Both the position numbers and the translations under genes were made by a program. A stretch of 64,000 nucleotides of DNA from Anaerolineaceae bacterium. Lineage in GTDB: Bacteria; Chloroflexota; Anaerolineae; Aggregatilineales; Phototrophicaceae. Positions 25,685-33,421 of the stretch are shown here, piece by piece. The notes below the pieces were generated by a model. That model saw nothing but the letters and a program-made list of their open reading frames with translations, was not told the origin of the DNA and did not search any database. The stretch's first letter is position 1, and each line of letters begins with the position of its first letter. The stretch lies in NCBI GenBank assembly GCA_002702065.1, contig NZXX01000002.1, positions 868,001 to 932,000 of the forward strand. Reading direction: 5' to 3'.

Positions 25685-26482
25685 ATGATAGAACCCTATA
25701 GGCCGATCTACAGAGTATCCACCGGTGTCCTGCTGATTGCCATTACATGTATCGGCGTGGTGAGCCTTTGCGGATGGGTGGTTGCCTGGTGCTTGAATGG
25801 CACATACCTCAAACAATTTTTCCTGGTGGTGATCTTGCTGTTGATTGGATTGTTTGCCATGCTCCGGCAACTCTGGCGAACCTGGCGCTGCACAGGCGAC
25901 CTCCTGCGCTCTGTCGAGACAGATTTACCGGAGTACCTTCACATCCAGATCGACCAACACAGAATCGACCGCTCAAGCATCGTCCTGGTGCAAGCTACAG
26001 AACCGCTGGCGTTCTGTCACGGGTTTCTGGAGCCAAAGATATGCCTCAGCACAGGTCTGGTGGATTTGCTGTCTCCAGTCCAACTCCAGGCGGTTTTGCT
26101 GCACGAAGATTACCACCGGCAGCAGTTTGACCCCCTGCGTATTCTGGTAGTCAGAGCCATCAGCGCGGCGCTGTTCTTCCTGCCGTTCGTTCGTGAGTGG
26201 TGCCGGTTGTTCGAGATTAAGCTGGAACTGGAGGCAGACCACCATGCGGTTCATCGAACGAGCAAGGCAGCGCTGGCGGGCGCGCTGCACCGGCTGCTTA
26301 ACCCTTCCCCTGGCGCATTATCTATTTCTGAATCAGGTGTCATCACTGCTGGATTGAGCGCCAATACCGCCCGGATCACGGCCTTGCTGGGCGAGCGTGC
26401 TGAACCAGAGCGAATCTCGCTCAAAAGTGTCATCTCCAGCACGGCGATCCTCTGGACATTGTGCCTCTTGCTCATGATCTGA
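25685..26482 (+). CDS. M56 (BlaR1/MecR1-type) membrane metalloprotease
   Basis: This 265-residue protein has two or three N-terminal transmembrane helices, the zinc motif HEDYH (HExxH, about 139-143) after QLQAVLL, and the third ligand region ELEADHHAV. It lacks the C-terminal penicillin-binding sensor of BlaR1, so it is a short M56 protease. Together with the overlapping blaI it would form a protease-repressor pair in which the protease removes the repressor upon a signal. Since blaI is interrupted, this gene may now be uncontrolled or poorly expressed. Confidence 0.85.
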   Translation: MIEPYRPIYRVSTGVLLIAITCIGVVSLCGWVVAWCLNGTYLKQFFLVVILLLIGLFAMLRQLWRTWRCTGDLLRSVETDLPEYLHIQIDQHRIDRSSIVLVQATEPLAFCHGFLEPKICLSTGLVDLLSPVQLQAVLLHEDYHRQQFDPLRILVVRAISAALFFLPFVREWCRLFEIKLELEADHHAVHRTSKAALAGALHRLLNPSPGALSISESGVITAGLSANTARITALLGERAEPERISLKSVISSTAILWTLCLLLMI

Positions 26483-26508
26483 ACACCCCACCTTGACCTT
26501 CCATGCCT

Positions 26509-26534
26509 TATCTACTACACTCGTGTAGTAGATA
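26509..26534. promoter_or_regulatory. Near-perfect BlaI-type palindrome before the Cox11-like gene
   Basis: Two perfect 12-base arms, TATCTACTACAC and GTGTAGTAGATA, flank a 2-base centre. The TACTACA...TGTAGTA core is that of BlaI/MecI/CopY operators, here with a 4-base centre instead of the common 2. It lies 39 bases before the GTG start of the Cox11-like gene, not before an antibiotic resistance gene. Lack of a T-run on either side speaks against a terminator. Confidence 0.68.
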
Positions 26535-26573
26535 GATCATCCAGACTCTGGATAAACAGCACATGGAGGTTAA

Positions 26574-27509
26574 GTGGTAGGGCAAGCGACAGCAGTTATC
26601 CCCCAGAAACGATTTATCGTTATTTCTCTGTTAACCAGCATCCTGGTTAGCGTTGGGTTACTTGCCGGGTTGGTTGTAGCTCTCCGCCAATCGCCACAAA
26701 AAGCACCTGTCGATGTTGCCCGAAGCTACTTCCTTGCCGACTATGCCCACGATTATCGCGCTGCCTGGGCGCTGATCTCCCAGGGTGACAAAGCCTTCAA
26801 AAGCCTTGAACAGTATCTCACTGAGCACACTCTGCCAACAGGCTCCAAACCTCAGCTGTTTGAACACTTCGCCAGCCAAGTTGAGTTCAGCCCAATTTCC
26901 ATTTCATCATCACACCCGGCGCAGACCGTTGTCTGGGTGCGTGCTCGTTACCCCGACTTGGCCGACCCAATCCTCGCGCCATTAATCGAACGGGCGGCAT
27001 CACCGGATGCGGACATAGCAGTGTTGAACGAACAAGTGCAGGCGCTGTCTGACACAGGCGAGCTTCCTTTTGTTGAAGCAGAACTTCCCTTCAACCTCGT
27101 GAATGAAGATGACACCTGGCGGCTTGTCCTGCACTGGGATGGCGCTGTGACCGTGCGGCTGCTGGCCGATGTGCATCCCGATCTGCCCTGGACGTTTTAT
27201 CCAACAGAACCGGAAATTCAGGTCATGCCGGGTGAGACGGTCAGGACACGTTACATCGCCCGCAATAACGCCGACCATGCCATCACCGGCAAAGCCGTTC
27301 ACGAGATTTTGCCCCTTGAGCATCGGCGGTATCTGGAAACGGTGCAGTGTTTCTGTTTTACCGAGCAGACGCTTGAAGCCGGAGAAGAACGCGAGATGAC
27401 GCTCATCTTCCGGGTGGATTTCACGCTGCCGCAGGGGATTGACGAATTCAGCAACGGGTACACATTCTATACGCTGGAGACATTCCCGGAAATGGAAGGG
27501 GATGAGTGA
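26574..27509 (+). CDS. CtaG/Cox11-type copper insertion protein with an extra N-terminal domain
   Basis: The 311-residue protein has one transmembrane helix (about 14-36), an NTF2/DUF4878-like domain (about 42-190), and a C-terminal CtaG/Cox11 domain (about 195-305). The Cox11 domain is identified by LPWTFYPTEPEIQVMPGE, the Cu(I)-binding C259-F-C261-F in VQCFCFTEQ, and the following LEAGEEREM. Cox11 inserts copper into CuB of cytochrome oxidase. Usual Cox11 proteins are about 190 residues, so the N-terminal domain is an addition. The GTG start has a GGAGG site. It opens a rightward operon behind a BlaI-type operator. Confidence 0.85.
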   Translation: MVGQATAVIPQKRFIVISLLTSILVSVGLLAGLVVALRQSPQKAPVDVARSYFLADYAHDYRAAWALISQGDKAFKSLEQYLTEHTLPTGSKPQLFEHFASQVEFSPISISSSHPAQTVVWVRARYPDLADPILAPLIERAASPDADIAVLNEQVQALSDTGELPFVEAELPFNLVNEDDTWRLVLHWDGAVTVRLLADVHPDLPWTFYPTEPEIQVMPGETVRTRYIARNNADHAITGKAVHEILPLEHRRYLETVQCFCFTEQTLEAGEEREMTLIFRVDFTLPQGIDEFSNGYTFYTLETFPEMEGDE

Positions 27510-28024
27510 ACGGGCAGTTGAAAATTTCAGCCAGCTTCTTGCTCATCCTCAGCCTGCTCCTGGCTTCCTGTGCCTCTGGCGCAGTATCTCCGGGACGTAT
27601 CGAAATGCGGATCACCGATCATCGTGAAGCCATCGGTGACTTTGACCGCCTGGACATCACCATCGAGCGTGTTGGGGTGCATCCTGCCAGCGCTGCAAGG
27701 ACAGCAGGCTGGATGGATTTTGAACCAGATACAGCGGCGGTTGATTTGACACAGGTATTGGACGGCAGGACAGCAGCCATCCTTGAGGCTGAACTCCCCG
27801 CCGGAGAGTACGACGCGGTGCGTTTGCACGTCGCCAGCGGCGCAGGTGACTTGAAAACTGGTGAAGCAGTCACTTTGCCGGGCTTTGAACAGGCGGTGCG
27901 CGTACCGTTTGCCGTTCGCGCCGATGCTGTCGTCGGAATCGTGATCGACCTCATTGTAGAGAGCGAAGACGATCATCCGGGTGGCGGTTACGAGATCAAC
28001 ATCTTAAACGCGGCAGTCGATTAG
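27506..28024 (+). CDS. DUF4382-like lipoprotein
   Basis: The GTG start overlaps the stop of the Cox11-like gene (GTGA). The 172 residues start with a lipobox signal (LLLASC, Cys at about 22). The body fits DUF4382: GRIEMRITDH near the mature start, ITIERVGVHP, VDLTQVLDG and AELPAGEYDAVRLHV. The role of this family is not known; members are outer-face beta-sandwich proteins, sometimes with metal or carbohydrate links. Its coupling to a copper chaperone suggests an accessory role. Confidence 0.78.
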   Translation: MNGQLKISASFLLILSLLLASCASGAVSPGRIEMRITDHREAIGDFDRLDITIERVGVHPASAARTAGWMDFEPDTAAVDLTQVLDGRTAAILEAELPAGEYDAVRLHVASGAGDLKTGEAVTLPGFEQAVRVPFAVRADAVVGIVIDLIVESEDDHPGGGYEINILNAAVD

Positions 28025-28052
28025 GATTCTGCGACTTCACAATGCAAAGGGA

Positions 28053-29012
28053 ATGACAGTGATGACCAGACAGCGCAGACGGAATAAGCAGAAGCAGTCC
28101 AGGTTCGCTTTTCTCACCAGACCGATGACATTCATCCCGATCATCGCCGTGATCGGTCTGGCCGGGCTGCTGTATATCGGCGGCCAGCGCGGCGGCACTG
28201 GGGGAGCGGTACAGTTCCGACACATTCATGGCCTGAGCTTTTCTTCGGATGGCAGCCTGCTATTCGTTCCAGCGCACGATGGGCTGCTGGTGTACGAAAA
28301 GGGCAGTTGGATGGACCCGGATTTACCTGTGCATGACTACATGGGCTACTCAGGAACCGACGATGGCTTTTACAGCAGCGGCCATCCGGGACCTGGCTCG
28401 AATCTGGTTAATCCGCTGGGTTTAATCAGGAGTACAGATGGTGGAGAAACGATTCAGACCTTAGCCTTTGCGGGGGAAACCGATTTCCACCTGATGGCCG
28501 CAGGCTATGAAAGTCATGCTGTCTATGTCATCAACCCTGCTCAGAATTCCCGTTTGTCCGTCGGGTTATATTACACGCTGGACGATGGTCAAACCTGGCA
28601 GCAGAGCCAGGCAGAAGGGATCACCGGCAGCCCGATTCAGCTTGCTGTGCATCCGACCGAACCGGGCACAGTCGCCTTGGCAACAGAGGGTGGATTGTTC
28701 CTCTCGAATGATTACGGCGATTCATTCACGCGCATCGGCGAGGCTGCCCCGGTGACGGCTGTAACTCTCGATCCAAATGGCGAACAGCTGCTGTTTGCTT
28801 ATCAAGGGCTGTTTTCTTACGATCTTGCCAGCGGGCAAATCGATACATTCCAGGTACCGGCAGTGACCGGGGATGACGCCATCGGCTATATCACTATCGC
28901 CCCCGTCTCAGATCAAATCGCCTTCGCAACCTTTAACAAAGACATCTACCTATCGCAAAACAATGGTCAGACCTGGGCAGCCATAGCAGAGCAAGGTGTG
29001 GGGGGAAGCTAA
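28053..29012 (+). CDS. Membrane-anchored beta-propeller, F510_1955/sortilin-like
   Basis: The 319 residues have a basic start, one transmembrane anchor (about 24-42) and repeated blades of the BNR/Asp-box type: STDGGETIQTL, TLDDGQTWQQS, SNDYGDSFTRI and SQNNGQTWAAI. FRHIHGLSFSSDG at the first blade is typical of the group annotated as F510_1955-family glycosylhydrolases. That name is weakly founded and I would not assume hydrolysis. Such genes are often found beside copper and thioredoxin genes, as here. It lies between a DUF4382 lipoprotein and a TlpA-like gene. Confidence 0.8.
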   Translation: MTVMTRQRRRNKQKQSRFAFLTRPMTFIPIIAVIGLAGLLYIGGQRGGTGGAVQFRHIHGLSFSSDGSLLFVPAHDGLLVYEKGSWMDPDLPVHDYMGYSGTDDGFYSSGHPGPGSNLVNPLGLIRSTDGGETIQTLAFAGETDFHLMAAGYESHAVYVINPAQNSRLSVGLYYTLDDGQTWQQSQAEGITGSPIQLAVHPTEPGTVALATEGGLFLSNDYGDSFTRIGEAAPVTAVTLDPNGEQLLFAYQGLFSYDLASGQIDTFQVPAVTGDDAIGYITIAPVSDQIAFATFNKDIYLSQNNGQTWAAIAEQGVGGS

Positions 29013-29040
29013 TCGTTACAGGAAGTTACGGAATGAGTAT

Positions 29041-29733
29041 ATGGAAAAGCAAAACGACCTATCCGAATCCCATGAAGACACCGCTCGATTTCCCTGGACG
29101 CTTCTGTTTTTGGTGTTGGGCGGATCGGGGTTAGGCACAGTCATCATCTTTTTCTCTTTAATTGGTCTGCTTTCGGATACAGGCGAATCATCGTCCAGTA
29201 TCTCAACCGGGCCAACGGACGCTGCGATTGTCAGCGATGCGTCCGCATTTACTACTGACCCCCTGCCCGACCTGCGCGCTGGCAGCATTGCCGACAGCGG
29301 ACGAGCAGCAGTCGGGCAGCCCGCCCCGGACTTTACCCTCCCAACCCTCGGAGGGGATAGGGTGTCACTCAGCGATTACAAAGGTCGTCCGGTATTGATG
29401 AACTTCTGGGCAACGTGGTGTGCGCCCTGCCGTCAGGAGATGCCGGAACTGGTACGCGCCTACAACGCGCATCAGGCAGAAGGTTTTGTGGTGCTGGCCG
29501 TCGACCTGACCGATCAGGACTCGCTAGACGAGGTGCGGGCCTTCGTGGAGGAGTTTGACATGCCTTTCCCGGTGCTGCTGGATGAAACCGGGGCAGTGTA
29601 CAACGAGTTGTACCGTCTGCTGGGGCTGCCGATGAGTGTGTTTGTGGATCGAGAGGGTGTGATTACCCGCATCCACATCGGCATCATGACCGGCCAACAG
29701 GTGGACGAGTTTGTGGAGGAAATTTTGGCATGA
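29041..29733 (+). CDS. TlpA/ResA-like thioredoxin, membrane-anchored
   Basis: The protein has one N-terminal anchor (about 16-45), a linker, and a TlpA-type redoxin domain with WATWCAPCRQEMPEL as active site and the cis-Pro loop LGLPMSVFVDREG. It should reduce disulfides outside the membrane, for example in apocytochrome c, Sco or CuA. The start is uncertain: ATG 29041 gives a 230-residue protein with a normal N-terminus; a GTG at 28996 would overlap the upstream gene. It is followed with a four-base overlap by a small membrane protein. Confidence 0.9.
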   Translation: MEKQNDLSESHEDTARFPWTLLFLVLGGSGLGTVIIFFSLIGLLSDTGESSSSISTGPTDAAIVSDASAFTTDPLPDLRAGSIADSGRAAVGQPAPDFTLPTLGGDRVSLSDYKGRPVLMNFWATWCAPCRQEMPELVRAYNAHQAEGFVVLAVDLTDQDSLDEVRAFVEEFDMPFPVLLDETGAVYNELYRLLGLPMSVFVDREGVITRIHIGIMTGQQVDEFVEEILA

Positions 29734-30173
29734 ACGATCTGGTTCGATTTTCCATGAGATTTTTCACGCTTGCGAAGCGCTGGCTGCCGATGGCCCTTTG
29801 CTGCATACCGGTGCTGGTCATTGGTGTCCTGGCAGCCATTGGCGCTGGCTTATTGAGCAATGGGAGGGTATTCACGATGGATGGTAATGCGATCTTTCTC
29901 CTGGTGATGGGCTTGGCCTGTCCCATCGGCATGGGTCTGATGATGTGGCTGATGAACAGGCAGATGAGCCAGCACGCGGAGCCACGATCATCGGACAAAC
30001 AAAAACGCCTCAGCCCTGCCGACCGGCTGGCCGCGCTCCACGAGGAGCGTCGGATATTAGAAGCCGAAATCGCTGAACTATCTCACGAGGTTGAGCTAGA
30101 CGAACCACACTATCTGCCGCTTTCCAACCCGCTATCGGTTCCAGAAGACACACCAATCTCAGAGGCTCGTTAA
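29730..30173 (+). CDS. Small two-helix membrane protein with a coiled-coil tail
   Basis: I do not recognise the 147 residues with certainty. Two transmembrane helices (about 19-43 and 52-71) are followed by a Met-rich turn (MGLMMWLMNRQM), like that of DUF2933 proteins, and a charged helix (PADRLAALHEERRILEAEIAEL) likely to form a coiled coil. It overlaps the thioredoxin gene by four bases. Small Met-rich DUF2933-like proteins occur in copper and silver resistance clusters, so an accessory copper role is possible. Confidence 0.62.
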   Translation: MNDLVRFSMRFFTLAKRWLPMALCCIPVLVIGVLAAIGAGLLSNGRVFTMDGNAIFLLVMGLACPIGMGLMMWLMNRQMSQHAEPRSSDKQKRLSPADRLAALHEERRILEAEIAELSHEVELDEPHYLPLSNPLSVPEDTPISEAR

Positions 30174-30239
30174 TTATATGTCCTACCTCGTTAGATTGGC
30201 CTCCATCATCTGGATGACAACTTCAAGGAAAGCAAGCTG

Positions 30240-31088
30240 ATGACCGTCGAAACTGATATTCAGCAGACCAGTGCCGCAAGTGAAGCAGTCGAGGCTAAAT
30301 CCTCTGAAGAAGCTCGACAAGCTGAGCAAGATGGCGTGATCGTTATTCGTCGAACGACATTTAACTACATTTTCATTGCGGCGGTCTTCCTGGTGCTGGG
30401 CATTATCATCGGCGCGTATGCGGCGTTCAAGGTGGAGCGTGCCAACCGAAACTGGCTGAGTGATGCGCTCAGCGAGGCGCTGGAAAGTCAAGCCGGGACG
30501 ATTGCCAGCAGTCAACAGGCGGCACAAACCGACCCGGATGCCCGTGTCGAAGTGAGCGCAGACGATGATCCCGCTCATGGGCCAGCCGATGCTCCGGTGG
30601 TCATCATCGAATTCAGCGACTTCAACTGCCCCTACTGCGGACGCTTTGCGCGCGAAACGCTGCCTCTCCTACGGGAAAATTATGACGGTCGCATTCGTTT
30701 CGTTTACCGGGACTTCCCCATTCTGGGCGACTCGTCGCTCCAGGCGGCCATCGCCGCCGAGTGCGCCGACGATCAAGGCGCCTTCTGGGACTTTCACGAT
30801 CTGCTTTTTGAGAACCAGCGCGGCTTTAATCAGGAGGGGTTCATCCGTTTTAGCGAGGAACTGGCATTGGATGGAGAGCAATTTGTGGCCTGTCAAAATG
30901 ACCCAGCAACCCGTGACGAGGTAATCGCCGATTATGCGGAAGCCGAGCGCCTGGGTGTCAGTGGAACGCCGACCTTCTTCATTAATGGCCGCCGGGTGGT
31001 GGGCGCGCAGCCCTATGAGGTTTTCCAGGGTGTGATCGATGAGGAATTTGCATCCGCCGCAGAAGCGCAATCGTCTGTCGCGCCGTAG
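30240..31088 (+). CDS. DsbA-family thioredoxin, membrane-anchored
   Basis: This 282-residue protein has a cytoplasmic N-terminus, one transmembrane anchor (about 41-62), a linker and a DsbA-like domain. The active site is CPYC in FSDFNCPYCGRFAR, and the cis-Pro loop is GTPTFFINGRRV near the end. The family oxidises or isomerises thiols in exported proteins. An AAGGAAAG site precedes the ATG at 30240. It closes the Cox11-DUF4382-propeller-TlpA string and is separated by only two bases from a recombinase gene. Confidence 0.92.
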   Translation: MTVETDIQQTSAASEAVEAKSSEEARQAEQDGVIVIRRTTFNYIFIAAVFLVLGIIIGAYAAFKVERANRNWLSDALSEALESQAGTIASSQQAAQTDPDARVEVSADDDPAHGPADAPVVIIEFSDFNCPYCGRFARETLPLLRENYDGRIRFVYRDFPILGDSSLQAAIAAECADDQGAFWDFHDLLFENQRGFNQEGFIRFSEELALDGEQFVACQNDPATRDEVIADYAEAERLGVSGTPTFFINGRRVVGAQPYEVFQGVIDEEFASAAEAQSSVAP

Positions 31089-31090
31089 AA

Positions 31091-32131
31091 ATGCGACAGT
31101 TTATGGTAGATTGGAAACATGACGAAATCACAGCTTCCAGAGATCATCCAACAGGCCTTGCTGCCGCCGCACTCCGGCGCTACAACCGCTGGCTGGCCGA
31201 CACCGGACGCGGGTTGTATCGGCCCGACCTGACGGCCTACCGCGACCACCTGCTACAAACGCTCACGCCGTCCAGCGTGAAGGTGCATCTGTCCAGCATC
31301 CGGCGTAGTTACAAAATGCTGGTAGAGAGTCTCGAACACCGCCAGGCGCTGGTGGCGTATCTGGAACGGCAGTTCCCCGACAAAGATTTTGCGACGATCA
31401 AGGCCAAAGCCGACGAGCTGGAACTGCGCCTGGCGCAGGCGATTGACCCGGAGCGTTCGCGGGTGGCAGTGGGTACTGTCCAGGATGAAGAAGACACCAA
31501 ACACCTCCGGCTGACTCCGGCGCAGGGCGCGGCTCTGATGATGCAGCCTGATGTAACGACGCTGCTCGGGCGGCGCGACGTGGCGATCATTGCGCTCATG
31601 CTGGCAACCGGTCTGCGCGAAGGAGAGATCGTCAAGCTGGCAGTCGATGATCTTTACCAGATGTACGGCAGAGTTCCGGCACTCCGAGTAAAATTGGGAA
31701 AGGGGTCCAAAGCGCGCATAGTGCCCTTCGGCGACATGCTCTGGGCGCGTCAGATCGCCGAGTTCTGGCTCGATGGACGCAGACAGGGCCCGGTGTTCAC
31801 AGCCATGAGCGATGGACGTGGTGATATGCTCAGTCAGCGTACCACCCAAAAACGGATGACGACGCGCAGTGTACAACGGATGCTAAAGCGCTATCCCATC
31901 GCCATCGACGGCGTGCCGACGACGGTCAAGCCCCACGACCTGCGCCGCAGCTACGCCCGGAATCTGTTTCTGGCAGGCATCTCGACCGAAGTTATCCGGC
32001 AGAATCTTGGTCACACGAATATCAAGACAACGCAGGATTACATTGGTGTATTGGATGGCTCAACCCGTGCGCCGGTGAGCGTATATGACGCCTCGGCGGT
32101 GCTGGCAAGACTGTTAGGTAAACTAACCTAA
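31091..32131 (+). CDS. Tyrosine recombinase/integrase
   Basis: The 346 residues contain an N-terminal SAM-like core-binding domain (about 25-125) and a catalytic domain with the tyrosine recombinase residues: Arg in ATGLREGEIVKL, Lys in GKGSKARIVPF, HDLRR, LGHTN and the nucleophile Tyr in TTQDYIG. It cuts and rejoins DNA at specific sites. The N-terminus may have suffered a frameshift: an ATG at 31119 opens another frame (MTKSQLPEIIQQAL) that looks like a natural start. A related fragment lies at 47117-47280. No attachment repeat was seen near it. Confidence 0.9.
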   Translation: MRQFMVDWKHDEITASRDHPTGLAAAALRRYNRWLADTGRGLYRPDLTAYRDHLLQTLTPSSVKVHLSSIRRSYKMLVESLEHRQALVAYLERQFPDKDFATIKAKADELELRLAQAIDPERSRVAVGTVQDEEDTKHLRLTPAQGAALMMQPDVTTLLGRRDVAIIALMLATGLREGEIVKLAVDDLYQMYGRVPALRVKLGKGSKARIVPFGDMLWARQIAEFWLDGRRQGPVFTAMSDGRGDMLSQRTTQKRMTTRSVQRMLKRYPIAIDGVPTTVKPHDLRRSYARNLFLAGISTEVIRQNLGHTNIKTTQDYIGVLDGSTRAPVSVYDASAVLARLLGKLT

Positions 32132-32563
32132 ATCAAGTTTCGCTTCAGAGAATAAGCTATCTCACACTTCAACGCTGTGGGTTTGATAACTCTGCCCTGT
32201 CACATTTGAACGAAAACGGGGGCCAAAAGCCAGACACACACCCGTAGCCGAAGCCGCTCACGGCTTTGAAGATGGGGTGGCGTGCTATCCTTGTATAACA
32301 AAAAGCGCGCCAGATGCAGCGGTTGAGGTTCCGAAGGCATGTGGACGGGTCTGCACAATTTCCGGTGCCCCTTCGAGGTGCGAGTAAGCATTTTCTGAGC
32401 GGCCATGTCGCCATTCATGAGTTTCGCGCCATTCCCAAGGTTATTTCAGTCGGTTTCATCGCCCTTTTAGCCAGTTAGCACTCGTTCTACCGTTGAACCT
32501 AAAAGAAAGCGCCGGTGTATGACGGCGCTCCTCTGGTACGGATTGATTATTCCTCGGTATGGT
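32132..32563. other. Gene-free gap (432 bp) between two convergent genes
   Basis: The recombinase ends on the left and a leftward gene ends on the right. Apart from the terminator at 32501-32529 I see no convincing gene; open frames on the minus strand have odd composition and no binding site. Confidence 0.5.
32501..32529 (-). terminator. Rho-independent terminator for the Met/His-rich protein gene
   Basis: On the minus strand a perfect 7-base stem (AGCGCCG with CGGCGCT, 8-base loop) is followed by TTTCTTTT. It lies 35 bases beyond the stop of the gene at 32564-33145. Confidence 0.75.
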
Positions 32564-33145
32564 TCAGTGACACCCGCCGTACCTTGTCCCTGTCCATCCG
32601 TCGTGATGTTGCCCCATCCAACCGCTGTGCATCCCGTATCCCATGATGCCCTGTCTGTAGCCGCCCATCATCCCGCCCATCGGGTATTGGTCGAAGCCCG
32701 TGCCGTTGAACATCGGCATCTGCGCTATGTTGTCGCGCAGCCAGGTAAGCTGTGTATCCGCCTGTGCCTGCTTGATGTAGCCCGACTCGACCAGCGCATT
32801 CATGTGACCGGTCATCGATGTTAACGCCGCATCATAAACAACCTGGACATCGAAACCCTGTTCTTCGGCAATTTGAGCGAGAGTCTTGCCGGATTGCAGT
32901 TCAGTGAGGAGCGTGTTCACATCGATGCCCAGCGCGTCCGCAACCGCTGTCCACATCGTATCGCCCTGCCAACTATCCCACATCATGCCACGCATGTTCC
33001 AACCGTATCCCGGTGTGCCAGGCGGATAGGGGGTAGGGGGCGTATTGCCGTCGTTCTGCGCCAATACACTGGATGCTCCGAATGCAATTGCGGCGACCAG
33101 TACCACAACCAGTGCCAGTCCCGTGAATCTTTGTTTGGATGTCAT
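32564..33145 (-). CDS. Exported Met/His/Gly-rich protein, DUF2680-like
   Basis: The ATG at 33145 has an ACAGGAG site and gives a 193-residue protein with a signal peptide ending at LAQ. Its middle matches the DUF2680-type repeat (ADALGIDVNTLLTELQSGKTLAQIAEEQG, shown here in part: LAQIAEEQG near 87-95). The last 50 residues are rich in Met, Gly, His, Trp and Tyr (MGGMMGGYRQGIMGYGMH), typical for Cu(I)/Ag(I) buffering. It lies beside a two-component system whose sensor is also Met-rich, so regulation by copper or silver is plausible but unproven. Confidence 0.75.
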   Translation of the reverse strand: MTSKQRFTGLALVVVLVAAIAFGASSVLAQNDGNTPPTPYPPGTPGYGWNMRGMMWDSWQGDTMWTAVADALGIDVNTLLTELQSGKTLAQIAEEQGFDVQVVYDAALTSMTGHMNALVESGYIKQAQADTQLTWLRDNIAQMPMFNGTGFDQYPMGGMMGGYRQGIMGYGMHSGWMGQHHDGWTGTRYGGCH

Positions 33146-33421
33146 GAGCTTATCTCCTGTAGTTAACTTCATCCTTGGTCCATAGGATACGGCAGTTTCA
33201 TGTACAGTTTGTGCTGCTACTGTGAGATTTTTGTGAAGTTTCTCACGACCCAGAGCGGAAAGTGCCACGCCCTGATAGGCGTATTCGGAGGTGCCTGCCG
33301 GAGTTACGGTATGATCTTGCACCATGAGGCGCAGCGGCGAGACCGGGTACTCAGTCTGATGGGGTTGTCCGACCAGAAGATTCGTGCTACGAGGCGCGAC
33401 AGACCCTTACTATTCTGCCAA

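Larger units (their letters stand above)
24164..25701 (+). pseudogene. blaI: BlaI/MecI/CopY-family repressor interrupted by an IS481 element
   Basis: The gene begins at ATG 24164 behind a GGGG-type site and reads MVDDVYRKARNK ... YTTIMTIM up to 24355. The insertion follows, and the frame resumes at 25450 with NRLVEKGWLVAEKRGR. Taking out the element and one copy of the 7-base duplication gives a 147-residue protein in frame, the normal length for a BlaI repressor. The N-terminal piece holds only part of the winged helix, so the repressor should be inactive. The 3' end overlaps the M56 protease gene by 17 bases, as in bla/mec-type operons. Confidence 0.88.

Noticed and set aside
25685..26482. 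Interpretation as a beta-lactam resistance operon
   Set aside because: The M56 protein lacks the penicillin-binding sensor domain and no beta-lactamase gene is near; the operator lies before a Cox11-like gene.
26509..26534. Palindrome read as a transcription terminator for the M56 gene
   Set aside because: No T-run follows on either strand, the stem is AT-rich, and the sequence matches BlaI-type operators.
32169..32418. Two overlapping minus-strand frames in the 432-bp gap
   Set aside because: No binding site, composition unlike the neighbours, no recognisable domain.
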